From: Solimonas sp.
GTDB lineage: Bacteria; Pseudomonadota; Gammaproteobacteria; Nevskiales; Nevskiaceae
Length of the DNA stretch: 64,000 nucleotides
NCBI GenBank assembly: GCA_030149365.1
Contig: JASBRP010000050.1
Location: forward strand, 32,005-96,004
Reading direction: 5' to 3'
Shown: piece by piece, positions 18,920-29,648 of the stretch
Layout: the number at the start of each line of letters is the position of its first letter
Position numbering within the stretch: the stretch's first letter is position 1
Position numbers and translations under genes: made by a program
The notes under the pieces: generated by a model
The model's database searches: none
The model's input: only the letters and a program-made list of their open reading frames with translations
What the model was told of the DNA's origin: nothing

Positions 18920-19738
18920 TTACGGAGCCAGGCCGACGATCTCGCCGCGTGAGTATAGATGCACCGGCCCGGTCATCCACACGCGGTCGCCCTCCAGCCG
19001 GCACTTCAGCACCGCCCCCCTCGCCGATAACTGCGCCGCCGCCAGCTCGCTGCGCCCGATCCGCTGCGCCCAATACGGCATCAGCAGGCAATGCGCCGAG
19101 CCCGTCGCCGGGTCCTCATCAATGCCCATGTTGGGCGCGAAGAAGCGCGAGACGAAGTCCTCGCTGTTGCGCCGTCCGGGCGCGGTGACGCAGACCGCGC
19201 GTACCGGCAGGCGACGCAGCGCGGCGACGTCCACGGGCAGGCCCTCGATGGTGCGGGCGGAGTCGTAGACCACCAGCCAGATGCCGCTGTACTCCAGCAC
19301 CTTCACCGGCTGTGCGCCCAACGCTTCCGGCAGGCCGGCGGGAATCTGCGCCAGCGGCACGGCCGGGCGGGCCGGCAGGTCCAGCCACAGGCCGCCCTCG
19401 CCGCGCTCCACCTGCAGCACGCCGGCCTTCAGCGTGCGGAAGCGCAGGCGTGGCGCCGGCCAGCCCAGCAGCTCCAGCAGCACGTAGCCGCTGGCCAGCG
19501 TGGCGTGACCGCAGAGGTCCACTTCGACCGAGGGGGTGAACCAGCGCAGCAGGAAATCCGCCTCGCCGGTTTCGTCAGGCACGAAGAAGGCCGTCTCGGC
19601 CAGGTTGTTCTCGGCGGCGATCTGCTGCATGACGGCATCCGGCAGCCAGGCCTGCAGCGGGCACACGGCCGCCGGGTTGCCGGCGAACAGGCGCGGAGCG
19701 AAGACGTCGAGCTGGTACAGCGGGATCGTATGGGCCAT
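18920..19738 (-). CDS. PhzF family phenazine-biosynthesis-like protein
   Basis: A 272-residue protein of the PhzF/diaminopimelate-epimerase-fold family of isomerases. Family landmarks are LYQLDVFAPRLFAGNPAAVC at the N-terminus, the catalytic Glu in AAENNLAETAFF, DLCGHATLA, and GIDEDPATGSAH in the C-terminal half. The ATG giving MAHTIPLYQ has an AGGA ribosome binding site; an upstream in-frame start would add ten residues without family support. No phenazine genes are nearby, so it is a general family member (YddE-like) with unknown substrate. Confidence 0.92.
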   Translation of the reverse strand: MAHTIPLYQLDVFAPRLFAGNPAAVCPLQAWLPDAVMQQIAAENNLAETAFFVPDETGEADFLLRWFTPSVEVDLCGHATLASGYVLLELLGWPAPRLRFRTLKAGVLQVERGEGGLWLDLPARPAVPLAQIPAGLPEALGAQPVKVLEYSGIWLVVYDSARTIEGLPVDVAALRRLPVRAVCVTAPGRRNSEDFVSRFFAPNMGIDEDPATGSAHCLLMPYWAQRIGRSELAAAQLSARGAVLKCRLEGDRVWMTGPVHLYSRGEIVGLAP

Positions 19739-19829
19739 GGCGGGTCCTGTGAGGATCAGGCCCAGCATACGGGCACCTGCGTGCCGGCGGCAGCTACAGC
19801 CGGCGGCGCAAACGCGCCGCCGCTGTATC

Positions 19830-21173
19830 TCAGGCGGCGATGGTCATCTGCTTGAGCAGCACCGAGCCGCTGCGCGTGCCGGCCAGCAGGTCCACGTCGT
19901 TGCCCAGGGCGGCGATGTTGAGGTACATCTCCAGCAGGTTGCCGGCGATGGTCAGCTCCTGCACCGGGTAGGCGATCTCGCCGTTCTCCACCCAGAAACC
20001 GGCGGCGCCACGCGAGTAGTCGCCGGTCACGCCGTTGACGCCGTGGCCCAGCAGTTCGGTGACGATCAGGCCCTCGTGCATCTCGCGCACCAGCGCCTGG
20101 AAGTCCTTGTCGCCCGGGCGCACGATCAGATTGTAGACGCCGCCTGCATTGCCGGTGCTCTCCAGGCCCAGCTTGCGCGCGGAGTAGCTGCCCAGCAGCC
20201 AGCCCTGCAGCACGCCGTCGTCCACCAGCACGCGCGACTGCGTGGCCACGCCCTCGCTGTCCCAGGCGGCGCTGGCGGAGCCGCGCGGCAGAAAGGGCTG
20301 CTGCTCCAGACGCACCAGCGGCGAGAACACCGGCTGGCCGAGCTTGTCGAGCAGGAAGCTGGCCTTGCGGTACAGCGAGCCGCCCGAGATGGCACCGATG
20401 AAATGGCCCCAGAGGCCGCGCGCCAGTTCCGGCGGGAACAGCACCGGCGCCTGGCGGGTGGTGAGCTTGCGCGAACCCACGCGGGCCGCGGCGCGCTCGC
20501 CGGCGCGACGGCCGATGGCCTCCGCGGACAGCAGGTCGGACGGGCGGCGCGCGCCGGAGTGCCAGTAATCGCGCTGCATCTCCTCGTCCTCGCCCGCTAC
20601 CACGGCGCAGCTGATGCTGTGCTGCGAGCCATGGCGGTGGCCGATGAAGCCGTGGCTGTTGGCGTAGACCGACACGCCGCGGTGGCTGGAGACGCTGGCG
20701 CCTTCGCTCTGGCTGATGCGGGCGTCGGCGGCGAAGGCGGCGGACTCGCAGGCCTTGGCCAGCTCGATGCCCTGCTCCGGCGACAGGTCCCAGGGGTGAT
20801 CTAGGTCCAGCTCGGGAAACTCGCGCGCCATGCGCGCCGGGTCCGCCAGACCGTTGCAGGGATCCTCGCCGGTGGCCTGGGCGATGTCGCAGGCGGCGCG
20901 CACGGCATCGGCGATGCCGCGGTCGGAGAAGTCGCCGGTGCTGGCGTTGCCCTTGCGCTGGCCGAAGTAGACGGTCACGCCGAGGTCACGGTCCTGCTGG
21001 AACTCCAGGCTCTCGACCTCGCTCTTGCGCACCGACAGCGAGTAGCCGCGGCTGGCCGACAGGCTGGCCTCGGCCGAGGTGGCGCCCAGGGCGCGGGCGC
21101 GCTCCAGCACCTGCTGCACGCGGTCGGCGAGTTCGGAGGGAGATGGCAGCGTGGCGGGCGGCTGTGCGGTCAT
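19830..21173 (-). CDS. pmbA: Metalloprotease PmbA/TldE
   Basis: A 447-residue TldD/PmbA family protein. With TldD it forms the heterodimer that processes microcin B17 precursor and degrades CcdA, and more generally cleaves unstructured peptides. The family signature is seen in SEVESLEFQQDRDLGVTVYFGQRKG and in the C-terminal GVTGDYSRGAAGFWVENGEIAYPVQELTIAGNL region (split here at about residues 380-412). In the pair the zinc site is in TldD, so PmbA lacks HExxxH, as here. TldD is not in the window. It is the fourth gene of the amgK-murU-osmC-like row. Confidence 0.95.
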   Translation of the reverse strand: MTAQPPATLPSPSELADRVQQVLERARALGATSAEASLSASRGYSLSVRKSEVESLEFQQDRDLGVTVYFGQRKGNASTGDFSDRGIADAVRAACDIAQATGEDPCNGLADPARMAREFPELDLDHPWDLSPEQGIELAKACESAAFAADARISQSEGASVSSHRGVSVYANSHGFIGHRHGSQHSISCAVVAGEDEEMQRDYWHSGARRPSDLLSAEAIGRRAGERAAARVGSRKLTTRQAPVLFPPELARGLWGHFIGAISGGSLYRKASFLLDKLGQPVFSPLVRLEQQPFLPRGSASAAWDSEGVATQSRVLVDDGVLQGWLLGSYSARKLGLESTGNAGGVYNLIVRPGDKDFQALVREMHEGLIVTELLGHGVNGVTGDYSRGAAGFWVENGEIAYPVQELTIAGNLLEMYLNIAALGNDVDLLAGTRSGSVLLKQMTIAA

Positions 21174-21222
21174 GGCGTTCTTCGGGGAATTGTCTTGACG
21201 GGCTCCGCTGGAGTCCGTGGGT

Positions 21223-22379
<1,157 letters not shown>

Positions 22380-22403
22380 TGGTGGGAGCAAACGGTGAGT
22401 GCA

Positions 22404-23411
22404 TCAAGCAACCATCCCCAACTCGTCGAACAGCCCCAGCAGCGGCTGCAGCTCGGCGTAGCGCCCGGCCGTCTCGCGCACGTAGCGGATGAAGCGCGGC
22501 ACGTCGCCCAGGTAGTGCGGCTTGCCGTCGCGGTAGTTGATGCGCGCGAAGATGCCGATGACCTTCAGGTGGCGCTGCAGGCCCATCCACTCGAAGTCGC
22601 GGAAGAAAGCCTCGAAATCCGCCGGCAGCGGCAGGCCGGCGGCACGGGCGGCGGTCCAGTACTGCTGCGCCCAGCCGCGCACGCGCTCGGCCGGCCAGGA
22701 CAGGAAGGCGTCCTTGAACAACGACACCACGTCGTAGCTGATCGGCCCTTCCACGGCGTCCTGGAAGTCCAGGATGCCGGGATTGGGGGTGGAGATCATC
22801 AGATTGCGCGGCATGTAGTCGCGGTGCACGTAGACCCGCGGCTGGGCTAGCGCGGACTGCACCAGCAGGCTGTCGATGCGCTCCAGGGTGGTGGCCTGGG
22901 CCGGGCTCAGCTCGCGCTTCAGGTGATGCTTGACGTACCAGTCCGGGAACAGGGCCAGTTCACGGCGCAGGAGGGCGTCGTCATAGGGCGACAGTTCACC
23001 CGGGCGGGTAGCCAGCTGCCACTGCACCAGGGCGCGGATGGCGTCGGCGAACAGGGCGTCGGCGTTGTCGGCGTTGATGACATGCAGGTAGGTCTGGCGG
23101 CCCAGGTCGCCCAGCAGCAGGAAGCCTTCGTCCAGGTTCTGCGCCAGGATCTGCGGCCCGTGCAGGCCGGCGCCCAGCAGCAGGCCGGCAACGTGAATGA
23201 AAGGCTTGCAGTCTTCGCGCTCGGGCGGGGCATCCATCAGCACCCAGCTTTGGCCCTGGTGCTCCAGGCGGAAGTAGCGGCGGAAGCTGGCGTCGGCGGA
23301 GGCCGGGGCGAAGGCGGCGTCGGCGAGGCCCAGCTCGCGCAGGGCCCACTCGCGGGCGCGCCGGGCGCGCGGGTCGAGATCGGTGGAGGAACTGTTCACG
23401 GGTGAGGTCAC
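22404..23411 (-). CDS. amgK: N-acetylmuramate/N-acetylglucosamine kinase
   Basis: A 335-residue aminoglycoside-phosphotransferase-fold kinase that phosphorylates the anomeric hydroxyl of MurNAc and GlcNAc in cell-wall recycling. The catalytic loop is VYVHRDYMPRNLM and the metal-binding motif is ILDFQDAVEGP, giving the HxDxxxxN and D pattern. The N-terminal nucleotide loop is SADASFRRYFRL. The start is uncertain: GTG codons at 23411 and 23399 both fit, neither with a clear ribosome binding site, and longer versions would run toward divergent lptD. The pairing with murU supports the assignment. Confidence 0.9.
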   Translation of the reverse strand: MTSPVNSSSTDLDPRARRAREWALRELGLADAAFAPASADASFRRYFRLEHQGQSWVLMDAPPEREDCKPFIHVAGLLLGAGLHGPQILAQNLDEGFLLLGDLGRQTYLHVINADNADALFADAIRALVQWQLATRPGELSPYDDALLRRELALFPDWYVKHHLKRELSPAQATTLERIDSLLVQSALAQPRVYVHRDYMPRNLMISTPNPGILDFQDAVEGPISYDVVSLFKDAFLSWPAERVRGWAQQYWTAARAAGLPLPADFEAFFRDFEWMGLQRHLKVIGIFARINYRDGKPHYLGDVPRFIRYVRETAGRYAELQPLLGLFDELGMVA

Positions 23412-23503
23412 GGGATGATCGCGCCAGCTTACACGATGGGGCAGTCTGCAATGGACAGGGCCTGCCCTCAAAAACCATACTTCGGGGCCCACGAGAACCC
23501 GCC

Positions 23504-25699
23504 TTGCCTCCCTTGACACGCCCCGCACTGCACCGGCTCGCCCTGGCCGCCTGCCTCGGCCTCTCCGCTCCCGCCTGGGCGCTGGAAGAGGGCGGCGCCT
23601 CCTGCCCGCAGCTGGACTTCGGCGTCGCCGCGCCGGAACCGACCCTGGACCCCGAGCAGGTGATCCTCAATGCCGACCATGCGGCGCTGGAAGAGGCAGG
23701 CCTGTCGAAGCTGATCGGCTCGGTGCGGCTGCGCCAGGGCGACAAGCTGTTCAGCGCCGAGGAGATGGACTACGACGACCGCGAGAACACCGTGCGCGTC
23801 GGTGCCGAGTCGGTGTTCCGCAACCGCGAGATGAGCGTGCGCTCGCAGGAATCCGAGTTCAACCTGGACACCCAGACCGGCGTGTTCCACCGCAGTGAAT
23901 TCACCATGCCGTCCAGCTCGGCCCACGGCAAGGCCGAGCGCCTGTCGCTGAACCGCGAGGGCCAGGCCGAGATGGAGGGGGTCAGCTTCACCACCTGCGC
24001 ACCCGATTCGCGTGGCTGGGAACTGAAGGCCGGCGATATCCGCATGGACAAGGAGACCGGTTTCGGCACCGCCCGCAACGCCCGCCTGGACTTCCTGGGC
24101 CTGCCGATCCTGTACACGCCCTGGTTCCGCTTCCCGATCGACAACCGCCGCCACACCGGCCTGCTCTACCCCACCATTGGCGACTCCGACCGCACCGGCT
24201 TCGACATGCAGGTGCCGCTGTACCTGAACCTGGCGCCCAATTACGACGCCACGCTGACGCCGCGCCTGATGACCGACCGCGGCACGCAGATCGCCACCGA
24301 TTTCCGCTATCTGCTCAACAGCGGCGAAGGCGAGCTGCGCTACGAGTATCTCAGCCGCGACAAGAAGCTCGACGAAATGCGTGATTACCTGCATTTCGAG
24401 CACCAGAACCTGTTCAACGAGCGGACGTCGCTGTCGATGCTCTACGACAACACCAGCGACCGCAATTACCTGGAAGATTTCGGCGGCCGCCTGGACCTGA
24501 CGGCGATCACCCACCTGGAACGCAATGCCCGCCTGACCTACCAGGCGCCCGCCGCCTACCGCGTGCAGGCGCTGGTGCAGGACTTCCAGCCGCTGGCGTC
24601 GTCGCTGATTGCGGTGGACGACCCCTATCGCCGCCTGCCGCAGATCCTGGTGGACGCCGAGACGCGCAAGAGCCTGCTCGACACCCGCGCCGGCTTCGTC
24701 GGCGAGTACGTCAACTTCGCCCGCGACCAGTCCGTGCAGGGCCAGCGCGTTGCCCTGCACCCCTACCTGCGTACCGAGCGCGAGGGTGCGGCCTGGTTCG
24801 CCCGCGGGCAGCTGGAGTACGACTACACCACCTACAAGCTCACCGACACGGCCTTCGTCCCCGGCCAGACCACCGACCCCAGCCGCAGCCTGCCGACCTT
24901 CAGCGCCGAGTACGGCCTGCGCTTCGAGCGCTTCACCTCGAGCAACCAGCTGCAGCTGCTGGAACCGCGGGTGTTCTACCTCTACACGCCCTACGAGAAC
25001 CAGGACGACCAGCCGGTGTTCGACGGCGGTGAGCCCGACTTCGAGTTCACCCAGCTGTTCTCGCACAACCGCTTCCTGGGCCGCGACCGCCTGTCCGATG
25101 CCAACCACGTCGCCATCGCCACCACCCTGCGCCAGCTCGACCCGGACAGCGGCGTCACCCGCTTCAGCGCCAGCATCGGCCAGCTGTTCCGTTTCGAGGC
25201 CCCGCGAGTGACCCTGCCGGGCGGCACCGCGCCGGACAGCGGCGCCACCGACTTCATCGCCAGCCTTGACTACCGCATCACCGAGAAGCTGCGCACCGTG
25301 TTGGCGGCGCAGTGGTCCCCCAGCGAGAACGAGTTCAATCGCACCAGCTTCGGTTTCAGCTACCGCAGCGACCACCGCCGCCTGGACCTGGGCTACCGCT
25401 ACCGCGAGGACCAGCTCGAGCAGACCGACGTCATCCTTTCCACGCCGCTGTGGCAGCGCTGGAGTGCCGCCGGGCGCTGGCGCTACTCACTGGAGGACGA
25501 GCGGACCCTGGATACGCAGGCCGGCCTGCAGTACGAAACCTGCTGCTGGGCCCTGCGCACCTCCTACCGCCGCTACATCGCCACCACCGCCGGCGAGTAC
25601 AGCAGCGGCGTCTACGTGCAGCTCGCGCTCAAGGGCCTGGGCCAGATCGGCTCCGGCGGCACCGGCCTGCTGCAATCGGACAGCGACTATTATGAGTGA
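23504..25699 (+). CDS. lptD: LPS-assembly protein LptD
   Basis: An outer-membrane beta-barrel of about 731 residues that inserts lipopolysaccharide into the outer leaflet with LptE. It has a signal peptide (RLALAACLGLSAPAWA), an N-terminal LptA/OstA-like domain (about 50-190) and then the LptD barrel, with FLGLPILYTPWFRFP at the domain boundary. The conserved cysteines for the inter-domain disulphides are seen near the N-terminus and as the CC pair in YETCCWAL near the C-terminus. A TTG at 23504 was chosen because it puts the signal peptide at the N-terminus; TTG 23513 is also possible, and a GTG 102 bp upstream would give an unlikely extension. It heads lptD-surA-pdxA-rsmA. Confidence 0.96.
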   Translation: MPPLTRPALHRLALAACLGLSAPAWALEEGGASCPQLDFGVAAPEPTLDPEQVILNADHAALEEAGLSKLIGSVRLRQGDKLFSAEEMDYDDRENTVRVGAESVFRNREMSVRSQESEFNLDTQTGVFHRSEFTMPSSSAHGKAERLSLNREGQAEMEGVSFTTCAPDSRGWELKAGDIRMDKETGFGTARNARLDFLGLPILYTPWFRFPIDNRRHTGLLYPTIGDSDRTGFDMQVPLYLNLAPNYDATLTPRLMTDRGTQIATDFRYLLNSGEGELRYEYLSRDKKLDEMRDYLHFEHQNLFNERTSLSMLYDNTSDRNYLEDFGGRLDLTAITHLERNARLTYQAPAAYRVQALVQDFQPLASSLIAVDDPYRRLPQILVDAETRKSLLDTRAGFVGEYVNFARDQSVQGQRVALHPYLRTEREGAAWFARGQLEYDYTTYKLTDTAFVPGQTTDPSRSLPTFSAEYGLRFERFTSSNQLQLLEPRVFYLYTPYENQDDQPVFDGGEPDFEFTQLFSHNRFLGRDRLSDANHVAIATTLRQLDPDSGVTRFSASIGQLFRFEAPRVTLPGGTAPDSGATDFIASLDYRITEKLRTVLAAQWSPSENEFNRTSFGFSYRSDHRRLDLGYRYREDQLEQTDVILSTPLWQRWSAAGRWRYSLEDERTLDTQAGLQYETCCWALRTSYRRYIATTAGEYSSGVYVQLALKGLGQIGSGGTGLLQSDSDYYE

Positions 25700-25849
25700 T
25701 TATTCATATAAAAATGTGAAAAATGCCGATACTTAATCTCGGCATGAAACTTGATGGCCCCTGCAGGAGTCCGAGCAGCGAGCATTTCCCTCCGCATCGG
25801 CGATAATCCCGCCCTCACGGCATCCCAACGAAGTCTCCCACCGAATCCC

Positions 25850-27157
25850 ATGAACATCCGTCACTGGTCCGCCGGTCTGCTGCTGTCCCTGTCGATGCTG
25901 TCCGCGCAGGCGGCCGAGGTGCTGGACCGGATCGTCGTCGCCGTCAATGACGGCGTGATCCTGCAATCCGAGATCGACCGCTCGATCGAGGACGCCCAGC
26001 GCCAGATCCGCGAGCGCAACATCAAGCCGCCCTCCGACGAGGCCCTGCGTGGCCAGGTCATGGAGCGCCTGATCCTGACCCGCATCCAGACGCAGCGCGC
26101 CGCCCAGGCCGGCATCCGCATCGACGACCGCGAGCTCAACGAGGTGCTGACCGGCATCGCGCAGAAGAACGGCCTGAGCCTGTCCGAATTCGCCACCGAG
26201 CTGCGCAAGGACGGCCTGGACTACCTGGCCGTACGCGAACAGGTCCGCGACGAGGTGCTGGTGCAGCGCCTGCGCAGCAAGGAAGTGGAGAGCCGCATCT
26301 CCGTTACCGACCAGGACGTGGACCTGCTGCTGCAGCAGTTCGGCGGCAACGAGAACGTCGAGTACCGCCTGTCGCACATCCTGGTGGCGATCCCCGAGGG
26401 CGCCAGCAGCGAAGTGCGCACCGCCGCCCACAACAAGGCCGAAGGCCTGCTCAAGCGCATCAAGGCCGGCGACGACTTCGGCCAGATCGCCATCGGCTCC
26501 TCCGACGGCCAGCAGGCCCTGCAGGGCGGCGACCTGGACTGGCGCAAGGGCAGCGATCTGCCGACCCTGTTCGCCACCGCCGCCGGCAAGCTCAAGCCCG
26601 GCGAGGTCAGCGAGCTGCTCGAAACCACCGGCGGCTTCCACATCATCAAGCTGGTCAGCGTGCGCGGCGGTGAAGAGCGCAAGAGCGTCAGCGAAACCCG
26701 CGCCCGCCACATCCTGATCCAGCAGAACACCCTGCGCACCGACGACCAGGCCCGCCAGCTGGCACGCGACCTCTACGACCGCGTGCAGGCCGGCGAAGAC
26801 TTCGAGAAGCTGGCCAAGGAGTTCTCCGACGATCCGGGCTCCAAGAACAGCGGCGGCGATCTCGGCTTCCAGCCGCCCGGCGTGTTCGTGCCCGAGTTCC
26901 AGATCCGCCTCGACCAGCTCAAGCCGGGCGAGGTCAGCTCGCCGTTCCGCACCCAGTTCGGCTGGCACGTGGCCAGCGTGACCGACCGCCGCACGCGCGA
27001 CACCACCGAGGAGTCCAAGCGTGCCCGCGCCCGCCAGGCCATCGGCAACCGCAAGGCGGCCGAGGAATACGAGCTGTGGCTGCGCCGCCTGCGCGAAGAG
27101 GCCTACATCGAGTACCGCCTGCCGGACGATGCCGCCGCCGCGGCGCAGAAGTCCTGA
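25850..27157 (+). CDS. surA: Periplasmic chaperone/peptidyl-prolyl isomerase SurA
   Basis: A 435-residue chaperone for outer-membrane proteins, including LptD encoded just upstream. It has a signal peptide (MNIRHWSAGLLLSLSMLSAQAA), the SurA N-terminal domain (LDRIVVAVNDGVILQSEID) and two parvulin PPIase domains at about residues 175-275 and 285-385 (each with a YRLSHIL or RARHILI start and a GGDL motif). The ATG just before the signal peptide is preferred to a start 99 bp upstream. The 150-bp gap after lptD is AT-rich and holds an ATGCCGA/TCGGCAT hairpin. Confidence 0.97.
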   Translation: MNIRHWSAGLLLSLSMLSAQAAEVLDRIVVAVNDGVILQSEIDRSIEDAQRQIRERNIKPPSDEALRGQVMERLILTRIQTQRAAQAGIRIDDRELNEVLTGIAQKNGLSLSEFATELRKDGLDYLAVREQVRDEVLVQRLRSKEVESRISVTDQDVDLLLQQFGGNENVEYRLSHILVAIPEGASSEVRTAAHNKAEGLLKRIKAGDDFGQIAIGSSDGQQALQGGDLDWRKGSDLPTLFATAAGKLKPGEVSELLETTGGFHIIKLVSVRGGEERKSVSETRARHILIQQNTLRTDDQARQLARDLYDRVQAGEDFEKLAKEFSDDPGSKNSGGDLGFQPPGVFVPEFQIRLDQLKPGEVSSPFRTQFGWHVASVTDRRTRDTTEESKRARARQAIGNRKAAEEYELWLRRLREEAYIEYRLPDDAAAAAQKS

Positions 27158-27175
27158 TAGCACCGGCATCCCCCG

Positions 27176-28165
27176 ATGCTGCCGCGCCTGCTGCTGACGC
27201 CGGGAGAGCCCGCCGGCATCGGCCCTGACCTGGTCGTGGCCGCCGCCCAGCGCTCTTGGCCGGCAGAGCTGGTGGCAGTGGCCGACCCGGAGCTGCTGCG
27301 CGAACGCGCCGAGCGCCTGGGCCTGCCGCTGGAACTGCGCGAGGTCGATTTCGGCGAGGACCCGCGCGAGCACGAGACGGGCCGCCTGCGCGTGCTGCCG
27401 GTATCACTGGCGGCACCGGCGCTGCCCGGCCAGCTCGACGAGCGCAATGCCGAATACGTGCTCGAGACCCTGCGCCAAGCCACCCGCGCCTGCCAGCAGC
27501 GCCATGCCGACGCCCTGGTCACCGGGCCGGTGCAGAAGAGCATCATCAACGCGGCGGGCATTCCCTTCACTGGCCATACCGAATTCCTGGCGGAAATGAC
27601 CGGCACGGCGCTGCCGGTGATGATGCTGGCCGCCGACAAGCTGCGCGTAGCCCTGGCCACCACCCACCTGCCGCTGCGCGAGGTGCCCGACGCCATCACG
27701 CAGGAGCGCCTGCGCGCCGTGCTGCAGGTGCTGCATGACGACCTGGAAACCCGCTTCGGCCTGCGCCGTCCGCGCATCCTGGTCTGCGGCCTGAACCCGC
27801 ATGCCGGCGAAAGCGGCCACCTGGGCCGCGAGGAGATCGACGTGATCCGCCCGGTGCTGGACGAACTGCGCGCACAGAACTGGCGCGTGGAAGGCCCGCT
27901 GCCGGCCGACACCCTGTTCACCCCGCGCCATCTCGACGGGGCCGACGCCGTGCTGGCGATGTACCACGACCAGGGCCTGCCGGTGCTCAAGTTCGCCGGC
28001 TTCGGCGAGGCCGTGAACATCACCCTGGGGCTGCCGATCATCCGCACCTCGGTGGACCACGGCACCGCGCTGGAGCTGGCCGGTAGCGGCCGCGCCGACC
28101 ATGGCAGCCTGGTGTCGGCGATCCACGCCGCCCTGCAACTGGTGGAACGGAGCCACGCGTCTTGA
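27176..28165 (+). CDS. pdxA: 4-hydroxythreonine-4-phosphate dehydrogenase
   Basis: A 329-residue metal- and NAD-dependent dehydrogenase of pyridoxal phosphate synthesis. Landmarks are [12 protein letters not shown] at the N-terminus, the metal-binding His in [24 protein letters not shown] and the [17 protein letters not shown] stretch. It starts 18 bp after the surA stop, and its stop overlaps the rsmA start. Confidence 0.97.
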   Translation: MLPRLLLTPGEPAGIGPDLVVAAAQRSWPAELVAVADPELLRERAERLGLPLELREVDFGEDPREHETGRLRVLPVSLAAPALPGQLDERNAEYVLETLRQATRACQQRHADALVTGPVQKSIINAAGIPFTGHTEFLAEMTGTALPVMMLAADKLRVALATTHLPLREVPDAITQERLRAVLQVLHDDLETRFGLRRPRILVCGLNPHAGESGHLGREEIDVIRPVLDELRAQNWRVEGPLPADTLFTPRHLDGADAVLAMYHDQGLPVLKFAGFGEAVNITLGLPIIRTSVDHGTALELAGSGRADHGSLVSAIHAALQLVERSHAS

Positions 28166-28947
28166 GCCTCGATCACGCCGCCAAGAAGCGCTTCGGCCAG
28201 AACTTCCTGCACGATCCCTACGTGATCGAGCGCATCCTGCGCTCGATCAATCCGCAGCCCGGCGACCGCCTGGTGGAGATCGGCCCGGGCCTGGGCGCGC
28301 TGACCGCGCCGCTGCTGCGCCTGACCGGCGAGCTGCAGGTGGTGGAGATCGACCGCGACGTGATCCCGCACCTGATCGAAGCCTGCGGGAACTCGCCGAA
28401 CCTGCACATCCTGCAGGCCGACGCGCTGAAGGTGGACTACGCCCGCTTCGCCGACGGCCGCCGCCTGCGCCTGATCGGCAACCTGCCTTACAACATCTCC
28501 ACCCCGATCCTGTTCCACCTGCTGAAGTTCGCCGGCACCATCGCCGACATGCACTTCATGCTGCAGAAGGAAGTGGTGGACCGCATGGCCGCCCTGCCCG
28601 GCGAAGACGCCTACGGCCGCCTCAGCGTCTCGCTGGCCGCACGCGCCGAGGTGTCCCACCTGTTCGATGTGGGCCCGGGCGCCTTCCGCCCTGCCCCGAA
28701 AGTGGACTCTGCCATCGTGCGCCTGGTACCGCGCCCCCCGGCCTTCGAGATCCGCGACTGGGCGACCTTCGACCGCGTGGTCACTGCCGCCTTCTCGCAG
28801 CGCCGCAAGACGCTGTCCAATGGCCTCAAGGGCATTCTCAGCGCCGCACAGATCGCCGAGCTGGGGATCGATCCGGGGATTCGAGCAGAGCGGCTCGGGG
28901 CAGGGCAATTTGCGGCGTTGGCGAATCGGGTGGTTGACGCGAGCTGA
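28162..28947 (+). CDS. rsmA: 16S rRNA dimethyladenosine transferase RsmA/KsgA
   Basis: A 261-residue enzyme that dimethylates two adjacent adenosines in helix 45 of 16S rRNA. SAM-binding motif I is [11 protein letters not shown] and the catalytic motif IV is NLPYNIS. The N-terminus has [11 protein letters not shown] as usual. The start is a TTG overlapping the pdxA stop (TTGA), so translation is coupled. The apaG gene that commonly follows is missing here. Confidence 0.97.
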   Translation: MSLDHAAKKRFGQNFLHDPYVIERILRSINPQPGDRLVEIGPGLGALTAPLLRLTGELQVVEIDRDVIPHLIEACGNSPNLHILQADALKVDYARFADGRRLRLIGNLPYNISTPILFHLLKFAGTIADMHFMLQKEVVDRMAALPGEDAYGRLSVSLAARAEVSHLFDVGPGAFRPAPKVDSAIVRLVPRPPAFEIRDWATFDRVVTAAFSQRRKTLSNGLKGILSAAQIAELGIDPGIRAERLGAGQFAALANRVVDAS

Positions 28948-29191
28948 GAGGCTGCTTGCCGCGAGCTCCTCGCCGGCGACGCCAGGTTGGATTGAAGCGT
29001 CAAGCTTCGCCCCTCATCTCGGCCACTGCGCCTGCATTGCCCACCTCGGGCAGTCATGCCCTCGGCACCCCCTCTACCACTGAAACGGAGAGAAGGTGGA
29101 GCCTTAATGGGGAACTCCAACCCCACCAGCGGTTTCCAAACCCTGCAGACGGCGCAATACTGCGCCAGAGTCCTATCGCCCGGAGAACCGC

Positions 29192-29632
29192 ATGGCCAGC
29201 TACCAGCACATCCTCGCCGCGGTTGACCTGGACCCGCTCGGAGAGCGGGTGCTGCGGCGCGCGCAGGACATGGCGCGCCTGTTCGGCGCCCGCCTCACCG
29301 TCCTTCACGTGGTCGAGTTCATCCCCATGGACAGCGGCGACGCCCTGATGATCGCCACCCCCGACCTCAACCGCCAGCTCGTCGAGCAGGCGCAGCAGCA
29401 GGCCGAAGAGCTCTGCAGCCGCTGCGAGGTGCCGCGTGAACAGCTGATGGTGCAGCAGGGCTCGGCGTCGGCGGAGATCAAGCGGCTGGCCAAGGAGCGC
29501 GCGGTGGACCTGGTGGTGATCGGCCACCACCCGCGTCGCGGACTGGCAGCGCTGTTCAGCCATACCGACGAGCATGTGGTGCAGCGCGCGCCCTGCGACG
29601 TGCTGGCGATCCGCCTGCCCGACGAGAACTGA
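29192..29632 (+). CDS. Universal stress protein, UspA type
   Basis: A 146-residue UspA-fold protein. It opens with YQHILAAVDLDPLGERVLRRA and ends GHHPRRGLAALFSHTDEHVVQRAPCDVLAIRL. The Gly-x2-Gly-x9-Gly-Ser/Thr ATP loop is not kept; the GHH start resembles E. coli UspA, which does not bind ATP. It is expected to be a cytoplasmic dimer induced by growth arrest. The 244 bp before it hold no gene; a small GCGCA/TGCGC hairpin and a GGAG ribosome binding site lie just before the start. It is convergent with the GGDEF gene. Confidence 0.93.
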   Translation: MASYQHILAAVDLDPLGERVLRRAQDMARLFGARLTVLHVVEFIPMDSGDALMIATPDLNRQLVEQAQQQAEELCSRCEVPREQLMVQQGSASAEIKRLAKERAVDLVVIGHHPRRGLAALFSHTDEHVVQRAPCDVLAIRLPDEN

Positions 29633-29648
29633 CCGGCCGCGCGCCTCC

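Noticed and set aside
25723..25745. ATGCCGA/TCGGCAT hairpin as an lptD terminator
   Set aside because: On the plus strand no T run follows. The T run is on the minus strand, where no gene needs ending. lptD and surA are normally co-transcribed.
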